This document shows positions 16,401-25,275 of a stretch of 64,000 bases of DNA, piece by piece. The position numbers were made by a program, and so were the translations under genes. This DNA is from Aminobacter niigataensis (GTDB taxonomy: Bacteria; Pseudomonadota; Alphaproteobacteria; Rhizobiales; Rhizobiaceae): contig NZ_JACHOT010000006.1 in assembly GCF_014200015.1 (NCBI RefSeq), positions 248,001 through 312,000 of the forward strand, given 5' to 3'. The notes below the pieces were generated by a model that saw nothing but the letters and a program-made list of their open reading frames with translations, was not told the DNA's origin and did not search any database. Numbering within the stretch: the first letter of the stretch is position 1; every line of letters starts with the position of its first letter.

Positions 16401-17357
16401 ATGCTCTCCAGGCCGGAAATCCTGCTGCAGATAGCCGAGATCGAGGTGTTGACGCCACGCGTCTCGGCCTATCGGCTGGTCTCGCCCCATGGCGAGCGAT
16501 TGCCCGCCTGGAGTGCGGGCGCGCATCTCAACTTCCGCCTGCCGAGCGGCCGGGCACGCTGCTACTCGCTGTGCTGCGACCCGGCCAACAAGGCCGAATA
16601 CTGGGTGGCGGTCCAGCGCGAGGAGAATGGCGAAGGCGGTTCGCTCGAAGTCGCCGAGACGTTTTCGCGCAGCGTGGTGGTGCGCGCCGATCCGCCACGC
16701 AACGGGTTCCCGCTTGCCGAGAATGGGCAACACCACGTCCTCATGTCAGGCGGCATCGGCATCACGCCTGTCATCGCCATGATCCACCATCTCAAGCGAA
16801 GCAAGGCGAGCTATTTCGTCCATGTCTGCGCCCGCTCGCTGAAGGAAGTGGCGTTTCGCGATATCATCCAGGCCGAGGTCGCGGCAGGGCGTGCGGCACT
16901 CCATCTCGACGGCAACGACCCGGCTCGCAGGCCTGACATGGCGGCGCTCGTCGGCACTGCGGCTGCAGGTGTGCATGCCTATGCCTGCGGTCCCGCCGGT
17001 TTCCTGAAAGCCTTCAACCGCGCCACGGAAAGCTGGCCGCGCGAGCAAGTCCATGTCGAAAGCTTCACACCCGAGGCCAGGCAGGCGGAAGGCGACAAGC
17101 CGTTTTCGGTGACCATCGCCTCGACCGGCAAGACCATCCAGGTATCCGTTGGCACGACATTGCTCGCCGCGCTCAAGGCCGACGGCCACGACATCGCGAC
17201 CAGCTGCCGCCAGGGTATCTGCGGCTCCTGCATGGTTCCTTATCTCGACGGCGAACCCGACCACCGCGACCAAGCTTTGACCGACGACGAGCGCCGCGAC
17301 TTCCTCACCGTCTGCTGCTCGCGCGCCAGGTCAGCCAGCCTCACCCTCGATCTCTGA
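16401..17357 (+). CDS. gbcB: Glycine betaine monooxygenase reductase subunit
   Basis: The 318-residue protein is a phthalate dioxygenase reductase/VanB-type ferredoxin reductase. In order it has an FMN/FAD domain with RCYSL at 53-57, an NAD(P)H domain with GGIGITP at 117-123 and ACGPAGF near 195-201, and a C-terminal plant-type 2Fe-2S domain with C269, C274, C277 and C305 or C306. It passes electrons from NAD(P)H to the Rieske centre of GbcA. It lies 175 bases after gbcA with a palindromic element between, so it is probably co-transcribed but adjusted separately. Confidence 0.87.
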   Translation: MLSRPEILLQIAEIEVLTPRVSAYRLVSPHGERLPAWSAGAHLNFRLPSGRARCYSLCCDPANKAEYWVAVQREENGEGGSLEVAETFSRSVVVRADPPRNGFPLAENGQHHVLMSGGIGITPVIAMIHHLKRSKASYFVHVCARSLKEVAFRDIIQAEVAAGRAALHLDGNDPARRPDMAALVGTAAAGVHAYACGPAGFLKAFNRATESWPREQVHVESFTPEARQAEGDKPFSVTIASTGKTIQVSVGTTLLAALKADGHDIATSCRQGICGSCMVPYLDGEPDHRDQALTDDERRDFLTVCCSRARSASLTLDL

Positions 17358-17431
17358 ACAGGCCGGCACGCGCCGGCCGCAACGAAACCGAAATTCCTCG
17401 CCGCCTGCGAGGCCAGTCCCGAAAGGCCAAC

Positions 17432-19852
17432 ATGTCCAAGCTTCCCTCGCACGCCCGCATCGTCATCGTCGGCGGTGGCGCCATCGGCACCTCCATCGCC
17501 TACCACCTCGCCAAGGCCGGCGAAAAGGACGTGCTGCTCCTCGAAAAGAACCAGCTGACGGCGGGCTCGACCTGGCATGCCGCTGGCCTGATGGGGCAGC
17601 TCCGCAGCAAGGTGAACCTGACCCGCCTGATGCAGTACAGCGCCGACCTGTGTGCGAAGATCGGTGCCGAGACCGGCCAGGACGTCGGCTGGAAGAATGT
17701 CGGCAGCCTGCGCCTCGCCACTTCCGATGCCCGCTGGGAGGAACTCAAGCGCGCCCATACCGCCGCCAAGAGCTACGGCTTCGACATGGAGCTGGTCAGG
17801 CCTGACGAGGTGAAGCGGCTGTTCCCGCTGGTCGACACCAAGGACCTCCGCGGCGCGACCTGGATCGCCTCGGACGGCCATGTCGACCCCTATTCGCTGA
17901 CCCATGCCTACGCCAAGGGCGCACGTGCAGGCGGCGTACGCATCGTCGAGGGCGTGACGGTCACCGGCTTTGCCATCAAGGATCACCGCATCACCGCGGT
18001 GAAGACCGCGGATGGAGATGTCGGCTGCGAGATCGTCGTCAATGCCGCAGGTCTCTGGGCCCGCCAGCTCGGCGAACTCGCCGGCATCGACCTGCCGATT
18101 ACGGTCGTCGAGCACGAATATTTCGTCACCGAGAAGTCGCCTGCCGTGCCCGACGACCTGCCGACCCTGCGCGATCCCGACGCCAATTTCTACGTCAAGC
18201 CGGAGCCGGGTGCTATGGCGATCGGCGGCTGGGAAAAGGAGACCCGCGCCGCTTACGGGCTCGGCAAACTGCCGATGAGTTTTGGCCAGGAGCTTTTCCC
18301 CGACGATCTCGAGCGCATCTCGGAAGTGATCGAAGGTGCCGCAAACCGCATTCCGATCCTTGGCGAACTCGGCGTGCGCGCCGTGGTCAACGGCCCGATC
18401 CCGATCTCGGCCGACGGCGAGCCAGTCATGGGCCTTGCCGGCGACTATGAGAACTTCTTCGTCGCCTGCGGCTTCACCTCAGGCATCGCCGCTTCCGGTG
18501 GCGCGGGCCGCGCCATGGCCAACTGGATTGTCGAAGGCGACCCGGGCATGGACCTCTGGGCCTTCGACCTGCGCCGCTTCGGCCATCCGCATGGCGGCCT
18601 CGCCTATCTCAGGGACAGCGCGATCGAGGCCTATTCGAAATATTACGCCATCGCCTGGCCGGAAGAAGAACGTTCGGCCTGCCGGCCGCTGCGGCGCTCG
18701 CCGCTCTACCAGACGCTGACCGCGCAAGGTGCCGTCAACGGCGTCAAGTTCGGCTGGGAACGCCCCAACTATTTCCTCAAGCCGGGCGAGGCCAAACCGC
18801 CGCTCGAAACCTTCGAACGCGCGCCCTATGCCGAAGTCATCGGCCGCGAGCACAAGATCGTACGTGAGGGCGTGGCACTGGTCGACCAGTCGTCCTTTTC
18901 GAAATTCGAAGTGTCGGGCCCGGGTGCACTTACCTATCTGCAGTGGCTGGCCGCGGCCAATGTCGACCGCGGCGACAATGCCGTCATCTACACCCAGCTG
19001 CTCAACAGGCGCGGCGGCATCGAGGCCGATCTCACCATCATGCGACGCGGCGAAGACCGCTTCCATGTCGTCACCGGATCCGCCTTCGGCACCCGCGACG
19101 GCGGTTGGATCCGCCGCCACGTGCCGCGCGACGGTTCGGTCTCGGTGCATGACGTGACCGGTGCCTATGGCGTCATCAATCTGTGCGGGCCGCTGGCCCG
19201 CGAGGTGCTGGCCAAGGCCAGCGAGCACGACGTCTCCAACGAGGCCTTCCCCTACATGACCTGCCGCGAGATCCGCGTCGGCTGGGCGCCGGTCTTTGCT
19301 GCCCGCGTCACCTATGTCGGCGAGCTCGGCTGGGAGTTGCATGTGCCCACGGAATACATGGCCTATGTCTATGAGGTGCTGCGCGAAGCGGGCGCTCCAT
19401 TCGGCATTGCCGATGTCGGCTACAAGGCGATCTCGAGCCTGCGCATGGAAAAGCGCTACCTCTACTGGGGCGCCGACATCACGCCCGACGATACGCCGCT
19501 GGAAGCAGGCCTAGGCTTTGCCGTTGCGATGAAGAAAGGCGATTTCCAGGGCCGCGATGCGCTCGCCGCCCAGAAGGAGCGTGAACTGACCCGCAAGCTC
19601 GCCTGCTTCCGCCTGGATGATCCCCTGCCCGTTTATGGCGGCGAGGCGATGTCGATGAACGGCCGCGTCGTCGGCATGACGACCAGCGGCGACTTCGGCC
19701 ACACGGTCGGCGCTTCGCTCGTCTTCGGCTACCTCAAGGGTGACGACATGGGCCTCCAGGAGATCGAGGTCGAGGCCTTCGGCCGCCGCAGCCGCGCCAC
19801 CGTGGTGGAGCGTTGCACCTACGACCCCTCGGGCGAACGCATCCGGATCTGA
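17432..19852 (+). CDS. Dimethylglycine/sarcosine dehydrogenase-type flavoprotein, paralogue 1
   Basis: The 806-residue protein has an N-terminal FAD domain with GGGAIG at 14-19 and the STWHAAGL motif, whose H49 is the usual covalent flavin site. From about residue 420 come the FAO_M linker and the folate-binding glycine-cleavage-T-like domain (YVGELGWELHVPTEY, GIADVGYKAISSLRMEK). It would oxidatively demethylate dimethylglycine or sarcosine, passing the carbon to tetrahydrofolate. It follows gbcB by 74 bases on the same strand, so dimethylglycine from GbcAB is the most likely substrate. A second paralogue lies at 21640-24117. Confidence 0.82.
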   Translation: MSKLPSHARIVIVGGGAIGTSIAYHLAKAGEKDVLLLEKNQLTAGSTWHAAGLMGQLRSKVNLTRLMQYSADLCAKIGAETGQDVGWKNVGSLRLATSDARWEELKRAHTAAKSYGFDMELVRPDEVKRLFPLVDTKDLRGATWIASDGHVDPYSLTHAYAKGARAGGVRIVEGVTVTGFAIKDHRITAVKTADGDVGCEIVVNAAGLWARQLGELAGIDLPITVVEHEYFVTEKSPAVPDDLPTLRDPDANFYVKPEPGAMAIGGWEKETRAAYGLGKLPMSFGQELFPDDLERISEVIEGAANRIPILGELGVRAVVNGPIPISADGEPVMGLAGDYENFFVACGFTSGIAASGGAGRAMANWIVEGDPGMDLWAFDLRRFGHPHGGLAYLRDSAIEAYSKYYAIAWPEEERSACRPLRRSPLYQTLTAQGAVNGVKFGWERPNYFLKPGEAKPPLETFERAPYAEVIGREHKIVREGVALVDQSSFSKFEVSGPGALTYLQWLAAANVDRGDNAVIYTQLLNRRGGIEADLTIMRRGEDRFHVVTGSAFGTRDGGWIRRHVPRDGSVSVHDVTGAYGVINLCGPLAREVLAKASEHDVSNEAFPYMTCREIRVGWAPVFAARVTYVGELGWELHVPTEYMAYVYEVLREAGAPFGIADVGYKAISSLRMEKRYLYWGADITPDDTPLEAGLGFAVAMKKGDFQGRDALAAQKERELTRKLACFRLDDPLPVYGGEAMSMNGRVVGMTTSGDFGHTVGASLVFGYLKGDDMGLQEIEVEAFGRRSRATVVERCTYDPSGERIRI

Positions 19853-19880
19853 TGTGGCGGCATGCGCCGCATGCCACATA

Positions 19881-19889
19881 TTGCAACAT
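19881..19889 (-). promoter_or_regulatory. ATGTTGCAA site upstream of the DeoR-type regulator
   Basis: TTGCAACAT at 19881-19889 is the complement of ATGTTGCAA and shares eight bases with the element at 13985-13999 and 21577-21591. It lies about 40 bases before the start of the regulator at 19930, as expected for autoregulation. Just before it, ATGTGGC...GCCACAT forms a 7-base inverted repeat after the dehydrogenase stop. Confidence 0.45.
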
Positions 19890-19929
19890 CTGCTTGCCAA
19901 TGTAACGGCAATGCCGCCACATTGGCCCC

Positions 19930-20712
19930 ATGTCCGACTCGCAGAACCACAAGGCGCTCGCGCCGCGCCGCCATGACGAGATCCTGAGGCGGCTTGCCGC
20001 CGACGGTTCGGTCGGCATCACCGAGCTTGCCGCCTTCTTCGACGTGTCGCGGGAGACGATCCGCCGCGACATGAAGTTTTTGGCCGAGCGCGGCCAGCTC
20101 GACCTCGTCCATGGCGGGGCGACTTTGTTCGAGGCCACCGAGCCGGCGCTCACCCTGCGCAGCCAGGAGAATGCCGGCGGCAAGGCCAGCATCGGCCGGG
20201 CCGCCGCAGCACTCGTCGAGGACGGCATGGTGGTGTTCCTCGATTCCGGCACCACCACGCTCGCCGTGGCGCATGCGCTTACCGGCAAGCAGAACCTGAC
20301 CATCTGCACCACCAGCCTGACGATCGCCCTGCATATGTGCCGCCAGCCGCATGTGCGCGTCCACATGCTCGGAGGCGAGATCGACCCGTCGGAAGAGGCC
20401 GCGGTCGGCATCGACGCACTCGACGCCATAAGCCGCTTCCGCATCGACGTCGCTTTCCTCGGCGCCGGCGCACTGTCGCCCGATGGCGAGATCACCGACT
20501 TCACCCGCAACGGCGCCGAGCAGCGCTCGCGCATGGCGGCCACCGCCGCCCGCGCCTATTTCGTGCTCGACAGCTCGAAGTTCGGCCGGCTGACGCCGCT
20601 GCGCATCCAGCGCTTCGAGCTTGCCGCCGGCATCATCGTCGACGCCCCTCCCCCCGCAGCGATGGTGGAGGCACTGGAGCGCAAGGGACCGAAGGTGATC
20701 GTCGGCGAATAG
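19930..20712 (+). CDS. DeoR/GlpR-family transcriptional regulator
   Basis: The 260-residue protein has a DeoR helix-turn-helix (RRHDEILRRLAADGSVGITELAAFFDVSRETIRRDMKFL) and a C-terminal sensor domain with FLDSGTTTLAVAHAL and DVAFLGAGALS. DeoR proteins usually respond to phosphorylated sugars, so its place between two methylamine dehydrogenase genes is unusual. It sits 77 bases after paralogue 1, and its upstream region carries the TTGCAACAT element. I infer control of the adjacent demethylation genes, but an unlinked sugar target is possible. Confidence 0.78.
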   Translation: MSDSQNHKALAPRRHDEILRRLAADGSVGITELAAFFDVSRETIRRDMKFLAERGQLDLVHGGATLFEATEPALTLRSQENAGGKASIGRAAAALVEDGMVVFLDSGTTTLAVAHALTGKQNLTICTTSLTIALHMCRQPHVRVHMLGGEIDPSEEAAVGIDALDAISRFRIDVAFLGAGALSPDGEITDFTRNGAEQRSRMAATAARAYFVLDSSKFGRLTPLRIQRFELAAGIIVDAPPPAAMVEALERKGPKVIVGE

Positions 20713-20722
20713 CCGACCTGGG

Positions 20723-20744
20723 GGAGCGGCGAGGCTGCCGCTCC
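20723..20744 (+). terminator. Hairpin after the DeoR-type regulator
   Basis: GGAGCGGC at 20723-20730 pairs with GCCGCTCC at 20737-20744 around a six-base loop, ten bases past the stop, followed by GCGTTTG. The T-run is short, so termination strength is uncertain. It also lies at the 3' end of the opposing reductase gene. Confidence 0.5.
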
Positions 20745-20764
20745 GCGTTTGCCCGGCCCGACGA

Positions 20765-21424
20765 TCAGGTCAGCTTCCGCCGCCGTTCCAGTTCAGCCTC
20801 GGTCGGGGTCTCGAACTCGAACGAGCCGGTGACGATGTCGCCGTCACGGATGTACTTGTTGACCGTCACTCCGGTGCCGGAAACCTTCGACGACACCAGC
20901 TTCAGCGCCGACGGCAGGGCGGCATCGCCGAACAGGCGCTTGCCCTTGCCCAGCACCAGCGGGAAGATCGAGATGTTGAGCTCGTCGACAAGGTCGCCGG
21001 CGAACAGGGTCTTGAGGAAATCCGTCGAGCCCTGGGTCAACAGGTCGGGTCCGTCCTCTCTCTTCAGCTTGCGCAAGGCAGCAACCGCGTCCGGGCCGAG
21101 TGAATGGCTGTTTTGCCAGCCGAGCTTCAGGTCAGGATTGCGGGTGGCCACATATTTGTTGATGCGGTCGAACAGCGGGCCGATGGGATCGTCCGCATCG
21201 ACATAGGGCCAATGCGCGGCAAAGATGTCGTACGTCTTGCGCCCAAGCAGCAGGTCGAACGGCCTGGCGAACATCTCGCCCACCGCCTCGGTCATCGTGT
21301 CGTCGAAATAGGGCGCCGCCCAGCCGCCGAGTTTGAAGCCGCCGATCGGATCCTCGTCGGGTCCGCCGGGTGCCTGCATGATGCCGTCGAGGCTCATGAA
21401 TGCACCCACCACGATCTTTCTCAT
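20765..21424 (-). CDS. Dihydrofolate reductase-fold protein (RibD C-terminal family)
   Basis: The 219-residue protein begins MRKIVVGAFMSLDGIMQAPGGP and contains LLLGRKTYDIFAAHWP and ISIFPLVLGKGKRLF, which identify the RibD C-terminal/YyaP-like dihydrofolate reductase superfamily. Such proteins are putative NADPH-dependent reductases of unknown substrate. ATG 21424 has GAGGAG at good distance; the longer frame to 21574 has no support. It is convergent with the DeoR gene and divergent from dehydrogenase paralogue 2. A folate-related role beside folate-dependent demethylases is tempting but unproven. Confidence 0.75.
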   Translation of the reverse strand: MRKIVVGAFMSLDGIMQAPGGPDEDPIGGFKLGGWAAPYFDDTMTEAVGEMFARPFDLLLGRKTYDIFAAHWPYVDADDPIGPLFDRINKYVATRNPDLKLGWQNSHSLGPDAVAALRKLKREDGPDLLTQGSTDFLKTLFAGDLVDELNISIFPLVLGKGKRLFGDAALPSALKLVSSKVSGTGVTVNKYIRDGDIVTGSFEFETPTEAELERRRKLT

Positions 21425-21567
21425 GTCTGATCTCCTCATCGCACCTGCCGACTGTACGCCTTGAAGACGTTCGGCGGAGACTCGTTCCGACAGGGTCGGG
21501 AAAAAATTGCTGGACTCTGCACCGCGCGGTCCCTGCCTCGTCGGGTTCCAGGCATATGTGATTATTT

Positions 21568-21595
21568 GTTGCATTTAATGTTGCATTTTGTTGCG
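21568..21595 (+). promoter_or_regulatory. Triple GTTGCA/G repeat upstream of dehydrogenase paralogue 2
   Basis: GTTGCA at 21568-21573, GTTGCA at 21580-21585 and GTTGCG at 21590-21595 form three direct repeats spaced 12 and 10 bases, roughly one helical turn. The middle copy sits in the 15-mer shared with 13985-13999. They lie 45-72 bases before ATG 21640, where an operator or activator site would be. Confidence 0.55.
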
Positions 21596-21639
21596 ACCAC
21601 GCTAAGGTAGCGACCATCACCTTGGGAGGTCTTTTCATC

Positions 21640-24117
21640 ATGGCGCAGGAATTCCCGACGCAGGCACGCGTCGTCATTGTCGGCGGCGGCATCATCGGTT
21701 GCTCGGTCGCCTATCACCTGACAAAGCTCGGCTGGACCGACGTCGTGCTGCTCGAGCAGGGTCAGCTCAGCGGCGGCACCACCTGGCATGCAGCCGGTCT
21801 GGTCGGGCAATTGCGCAGCCACGCCAACATGACGAGCCTGATCAAATATTCGACCCAGCTCTACAGCGAGCTTGAGGCCGAGACGGGCCTTGCCACCGGC
21901 TGGAAGAACTGCGGCTCGCTGTCGGTGGCCCGCAGCGCCGACCGCATGACGGTGCTGAAGCGCACCGCGGCGTCCGCCCGGGCACAGGGCGTCGACATCG
22001 AGGTGATTTCGGCCAAGGAGGCGCAGGAGAAGTGGCCGGTCATGGCCATCGACGATCTCGTCGGCGCAGTCTGGCTGCCCGGCGACGGCAAGGCCAACCC
22101 GACCGACCTGACCCAGTCGCTGGCCAAGGGCGCACGCAATCGCGGGGCGCGCGTCATCGAGCGCGTCCGCGTCACCGGCATCACCGTCAAGGACGGTCGG
22201 GCAACGGGTGTTTCGACCGACAAGGGCGACATCGCAGCCGAGATCGTGGTCAACTGCGCAGGTCAGTGGGCGCGCAAGGTCGGCGCGATGTGCGGGGTGA
22301 CGGTGCCGTTGCATTCGGCCGAGCACATGTACATCGTCACCGGCAAGATCGAGGGCGTGCATCCGGACTTGCCGGTGCTGCGCGATCCAGACGGCTATAT
22401 CTATTTCAAGGAAGAAGTCGGCGGCCTCGTCATGGGCGGCTTCGAGCCCGAGGCCAAGCCGTGGGGCATGAACGGCATCCCCGACGATTTCGAGTTCGCG
22501 CTTTTGCCCGACGACTGGGACCAGTTCGAGATCCTGATGCAGAACGCATTGGTGCGCGTGCCGCAGTTGGAGACTTCAGAGGTCAAGAAATTCTACAACG
22601 GCCCCGAAAGCTTCACCGCCGACAACAATTTCATCCTCGGCGAAGCGCCGGAGCTGAAGAACTTCTTCGTCGGCGCCGGCTTCAACTCGATGGGCATCGC
22701 CAGTGCCGGCGGCGCTGGTCGGGCGCTGGCCGAGTGGATCGTCAACGGTGCCGCGACCATGGACCTGTGGCCGGTCGACATCAGGCGTTTCGCCGGCTTC
22801 AACAACAATCCGCGCTGGCTGCACGACCGCGTCAAGGAAACGCTCGGCCTGCACTACGCCATGCCGTGGCCGAACCGCGAACTCGACACGGCGCGGCCGT
22901 TCCGCCGCTCGGCGCTCTACGACCGGCTGGCCGCCAGGGGCGCCTGCTTCGGCTCCAAGATGGGCTGGGAGCGCGCCAACTGGTTCGCCGCGCCGGGCGA
23001 GAAGCCGGAGACCGAATATTCCTTCGACCGACAGAACTGGCATGGTGCCGTGCAGCGGGAGATGAAGGCCACCCGCGAGGCCGCCGGCATCTTCGACCAG
23101 ACCTCCTTCGCCAAGATCATGGTGCAGGGCCGCGACGCAGCCTCCGTGCTCAACCGCATCTGCGCCGCTGACGTCGACGTCGAGATCGGCCGCTCCATCT
23201 ATACCGGCCTGCTCAACGAGCGCGGCGGCTATGAGAGCGATCTGACAGTGATGCGGCTTGGCCGCGATAAGTTCCTCATCGTCACCGGTTCGGCCCAGGC
23301 CGTGCACGACGCCGACTGGATTTCGAAAAATATCCCCGAGGACGCACATGTCACTCTGACCGACGTCACCTCATCCTATGCGGTGCTGGCGCTGATGGGC
23401 CCTCGCTCGCGCGACATCCTTGCCAAGCTAACCTCGGCGGATCTCTCCAATGCCGGCTTCCCGTTTGCCAGTATCCGCGAGATCGACATCGGCTATGCCA
23501 CCGCCTACGCCAACCGCATGACCTATGTCGGCGAGCTTGGCTGGGAGCTGATCGTGCCGACCGAATTCGCCGTCGGCGTCTATGAGGCGCTGCATGAGGC
23601 AGGACGCGAACACGGCCTGACCGACTGCGGCTACTACGCGCTGGAGGCGCTGCGCATCGAGAAGGGCTTCCGCGCCTGGAGCCGCGAGCTGACCCCCGAC
23701 ATCAACCCGTTCGAGGCTGGCCTTGCCTTCGCCGTGTCGATGGACAAGCCGGGCGGCTTCATCGGCCGCGAAGCGCTGGTCGAAACGAAGGCCAAGGGCA
23801 AGCTCACCCGCCGCATCGTGCAGTTCACGCTCGACGATTCCGCCCCCATGCTGTGGGGTGGCGAGCTGATCCTGCGCAACGGCAAGCCGGTCGGCGAAGT
23901 GCGCTCGGCATCCTACGGCCACACGCTCGGTCGCTCGGTGGCGCTCGGCCTGCTCGACAATGCGGAGGGCGTCGACAAGGACCTCATCGAAAGCGGCCGC
24001 TTCGAGATCGACCTTGCCGGCGAACGCCACACCGCGACCGCACATCTCAAGGCGCCCTACGACCCCAAGTCGGAGCGGGTGAAGGCCGACAGCACCGACC
24101 TGCGCGAAGCCGCCTGA
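21640..24117 (+). CDS. Dimethylglycine/sarcosine dehydrogenase-type flavoprotein, paralogue 2
   Basis: The 825-residue protein shares the full layout of the gene at 17432: GGGIIG at 15-20, TTWHAAGL with H50 as the likely flavin-linked histidine, then the aminomethyltransferase-like folate domain (MTYVGELGWELIVPTEF, YALEALRIEKGFRAW). ATG 21640 follows GGGAGG by ten bases. The two copies are clearly divergent in sequence, so this is not a recent duplication; they may split dimethylglycine and sarcosine or related N-methyl compounds. It has its own promoter region with GTTGCA repeats and its own terminator. Confidence 0.82.
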   Translation: MAQEFPTQARVVIVGGGIIGCSVAYHLTKLGWTDVVLLEQGQLSGGTTWHAAGLVGQLRSHANMTSLIKYSTQLYSELEAETGLATGWKNCGSLSVARSADRMTVLKRTAASARAQGVDIEVISAKEAQEKWPVMAIDDLVGAVWLPGDGKANPTDLTQSLAKGARNRGARVIERVRVTGITVKDGRATGVSTDKGDIAAEIVVNCAGQWARKVGAMCGVTVPLHSAEHMYIVTGKIEGVHPDLPVLRDPDGYIYFKEEVGGLVMGGFEPEAKPWGMNGIPDDFEFALLPDDWDQFEILMQNALVRVPQLETSEVKKFYNGPESFTADNNFILGEAPELKNFFVGAGFNSMGIASAGGAGRALAEWIVNGAATMDLWPVDIRRFAGFNNNPRWLHDRVKETLGLHYAMPWPNRELDTARPFRRSALYDRLAARGACFGSKMGWERANWFAAPGEKPETEYSFDRQNWHGAVQREMKATREAAGIFDQTSFAKIMVQGRDAASVLNRICAADVDVEIGRSIYTGLLNERGGYESDLTVMRLGRDKFLIVTGSAQAVHDADWISKNIPEDAHVTLTDVTSSYAVLALMGPRSRDILAKLTSADLSNAGFPFASIREIDIGYATAYANRMTYVGELGWELIVPTEFAVGVYEALHEAGREHGLTDCGYYALEALRIEKGFRAWSRELTPDINPFEAGLAFAVSMDKPGGFIGREALVETKAKGKLTRRIVQFTLDDSAPMLWGGELILRNGKPVGEVRSASYGHTLGRSVALGLLDNAEGVDKDLIESGRFEIDLAGERHTATAHLKAPYDPKSERVKADSTDLREAA

Positions 24118-24142
24118 TCATTCACCCTACCCACCCCGACTG

Positions 24143-24163
24143 CCCCTCCCATTGCGGGAGGGG
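24143..24163 (+). terminator. Rho-independent terminator after dehydrogenase paralogue 2
   Basis: CCCCTCCC at 24143-24150 pairs with GGGAGGGG at 24156-24163 with a five-base loop, followed by CTTTTCTTT. It begins 26 bases past the stop at 24117. Confidence 0.8.
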
Positions 24164-24176
24164 CTTTTCTTTGGCG

Positions 24177-24506
24177 TCAGGCCTCAGCCAGCTTGAGCAT
24201 GGCGATGCCAGCAAGCACGACAACGACCCCGCCCAAACGCAACGGCCCAAGCGTCTCGCCAAACAGCACGACGCCCATGATGACGGTGCCGGCAGCGCCG
24301 ATCCCAGTCCACACCGCATAGGCGGTGCCGACGGGCAACGCCTCCAGCACCTTGCCGAGCAGGTAGACGAAGGCTGCCAGCAGAAGCACCGAGACGATCG
24401 ACCAGCCAAGGCGGGTGTAGCCTTCGGCATATTTCATCGACACCGCCCAGGCGACATCGAGAACGCCGGCTACCACAAGCAGGGTCCAGGCAAGTCCCTG
24501 ACCCAT
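24177..24506 (-). CDS. Small multidrug resistance (SugE/Gdx-type) guanidinium exporter
   Basis: The 109-residue protein has four predicted membrane helices, WAVSMKYAEGYTRL with the conserved region of helix 1, and the signature GTAYAVWTGIGAAGTVIMG that marks the SugE/Gdx subtype rather than EmrE. Gdx proteins exchange protons for guanidinium as antiparallel dimers in the inner membrane. The start lies two bases after the stop of the glutathione transferase gene. No guanidine riboswitch-like leader was seen, since the gene has no leader of its own. Confidence 0.8.
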   Translation of the reverse strand: MGQGLAWTLLVVAGVLDVAWAVSMKYAEGYTRLGWSIVSVLLLAAFVYLLGKVLEALPVGTAYAVWTGIGAAGTVIMGVVLFGETLGPLRLGGVVVVLAGIAMLKLAEA

Positions 24507-24508
24507 GG

Positions 24509-25135
24509 TCAGGCCGCGAGCTTCATGCCTTCGGCCCGCATCGCCTCGCGCACCATCGGCCGTGCGCCGACGCGGTCCATGAAGGCGCGCAGACGCGGGA
24601 AAGCGGAAAGATCGACCTTGGCAAAGTCCGACCAGCCGACGATGGTGAAGAGATAGGCATCGGCCGCAGTGAAGGTCTCGCCCATCAGATAGGGGCCGGT
24701 GCCTGCCAAATGGCTTTCGACAGAGGCGAGGCGTTCGGCGATCTTGCCGCGCGCCACCTCCTGGGCCTGGGCGCCGTATTCGGGATGGAACAGCCAGGGG
24801 CTGTACATCTTGTGCAGTTCGGAGGCGACGAAGTTGAGCCAGGACTGCAGCTCGTAGCGTTCGCGCGTGCCGGCCGCAGGAGCCAGCTTCGCTTCCGGCC
24901 TGAGGTCGGCAAGATATTGCACGATCGCCGCGCCCTCGGTGAGCAGCGAGCCGTCGTCGAGTTCGAGCACCGGCACGTAGCCATTAGGATTCACCTTGGT
25001 GAAGTCGTGGCCTGTCGAGGTGACATGCGGTTTCTTGAAGATGTCGACGCGTTCGATGTCGAGCGAAATGCCCGCTTCGAACGCCACGATATGGGGCGAC
25101 AGCGAGCAGGTGCCGGTGGCGTAATAGAGCTTCAT
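24509..25135 (-). CDS. Glutathione S-transferase, beta-like
   Basis: The 208-residue protein has an N-terminal thioredoxin-fold domain beginning MKLYYATGTCSLSPHIVAFEAG, with Cys10 at the position used by bacterial beta-class enzymes, and the NPNGYVPVLELDDG loop with cis-proline and glutathione contacts. A helical C-terminal domain follows. ATG 25135 has GAGAGGA upstream. It forms a two-gene operon with the SMR exporter and is divergent from a LysR regulator, suggesting an inducible detoxification unit. Confidence 0.83.
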   Translation of the reverse strand: MKLYYATGTCSLSPHIVAFEAGISLDIERVDIFKKPHVTSTGHDFTKVNPNGYVPVLELDDGSLLTEGAAIVQYLADLRPEAKLAPAAGTRERYELQSWLNFVASELHKMYSPWLFHPEYGAQAQEVARGKIAERLASVESHLAGTGPYLMGETFTAADAYLFTIVGWSDFAKVDLSAFPRLRAFMDRVGARPMVREAMRAEGMKLAA

Positions 25136-25275
25136 GATCTGTCCTCTCGGATTTTTGACCGTGCGGTCGTTGCTTCCAGGGAACAAAGCTATCTCTTGCG
25201 TTGTCGCAATTCTCGTTGGATTTTCGCCAGCCTCGCTTGCATGACTGCAAGCGCCGGCCGTGCTAGAAAGCAGGC

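Noticed and set aside
24118-24510. Guanidine riboswitch for the SMR exporter
   Set aside because: The exporter starts two bases after the transferase stop, leaving no leader in which a riboswitch could fold.
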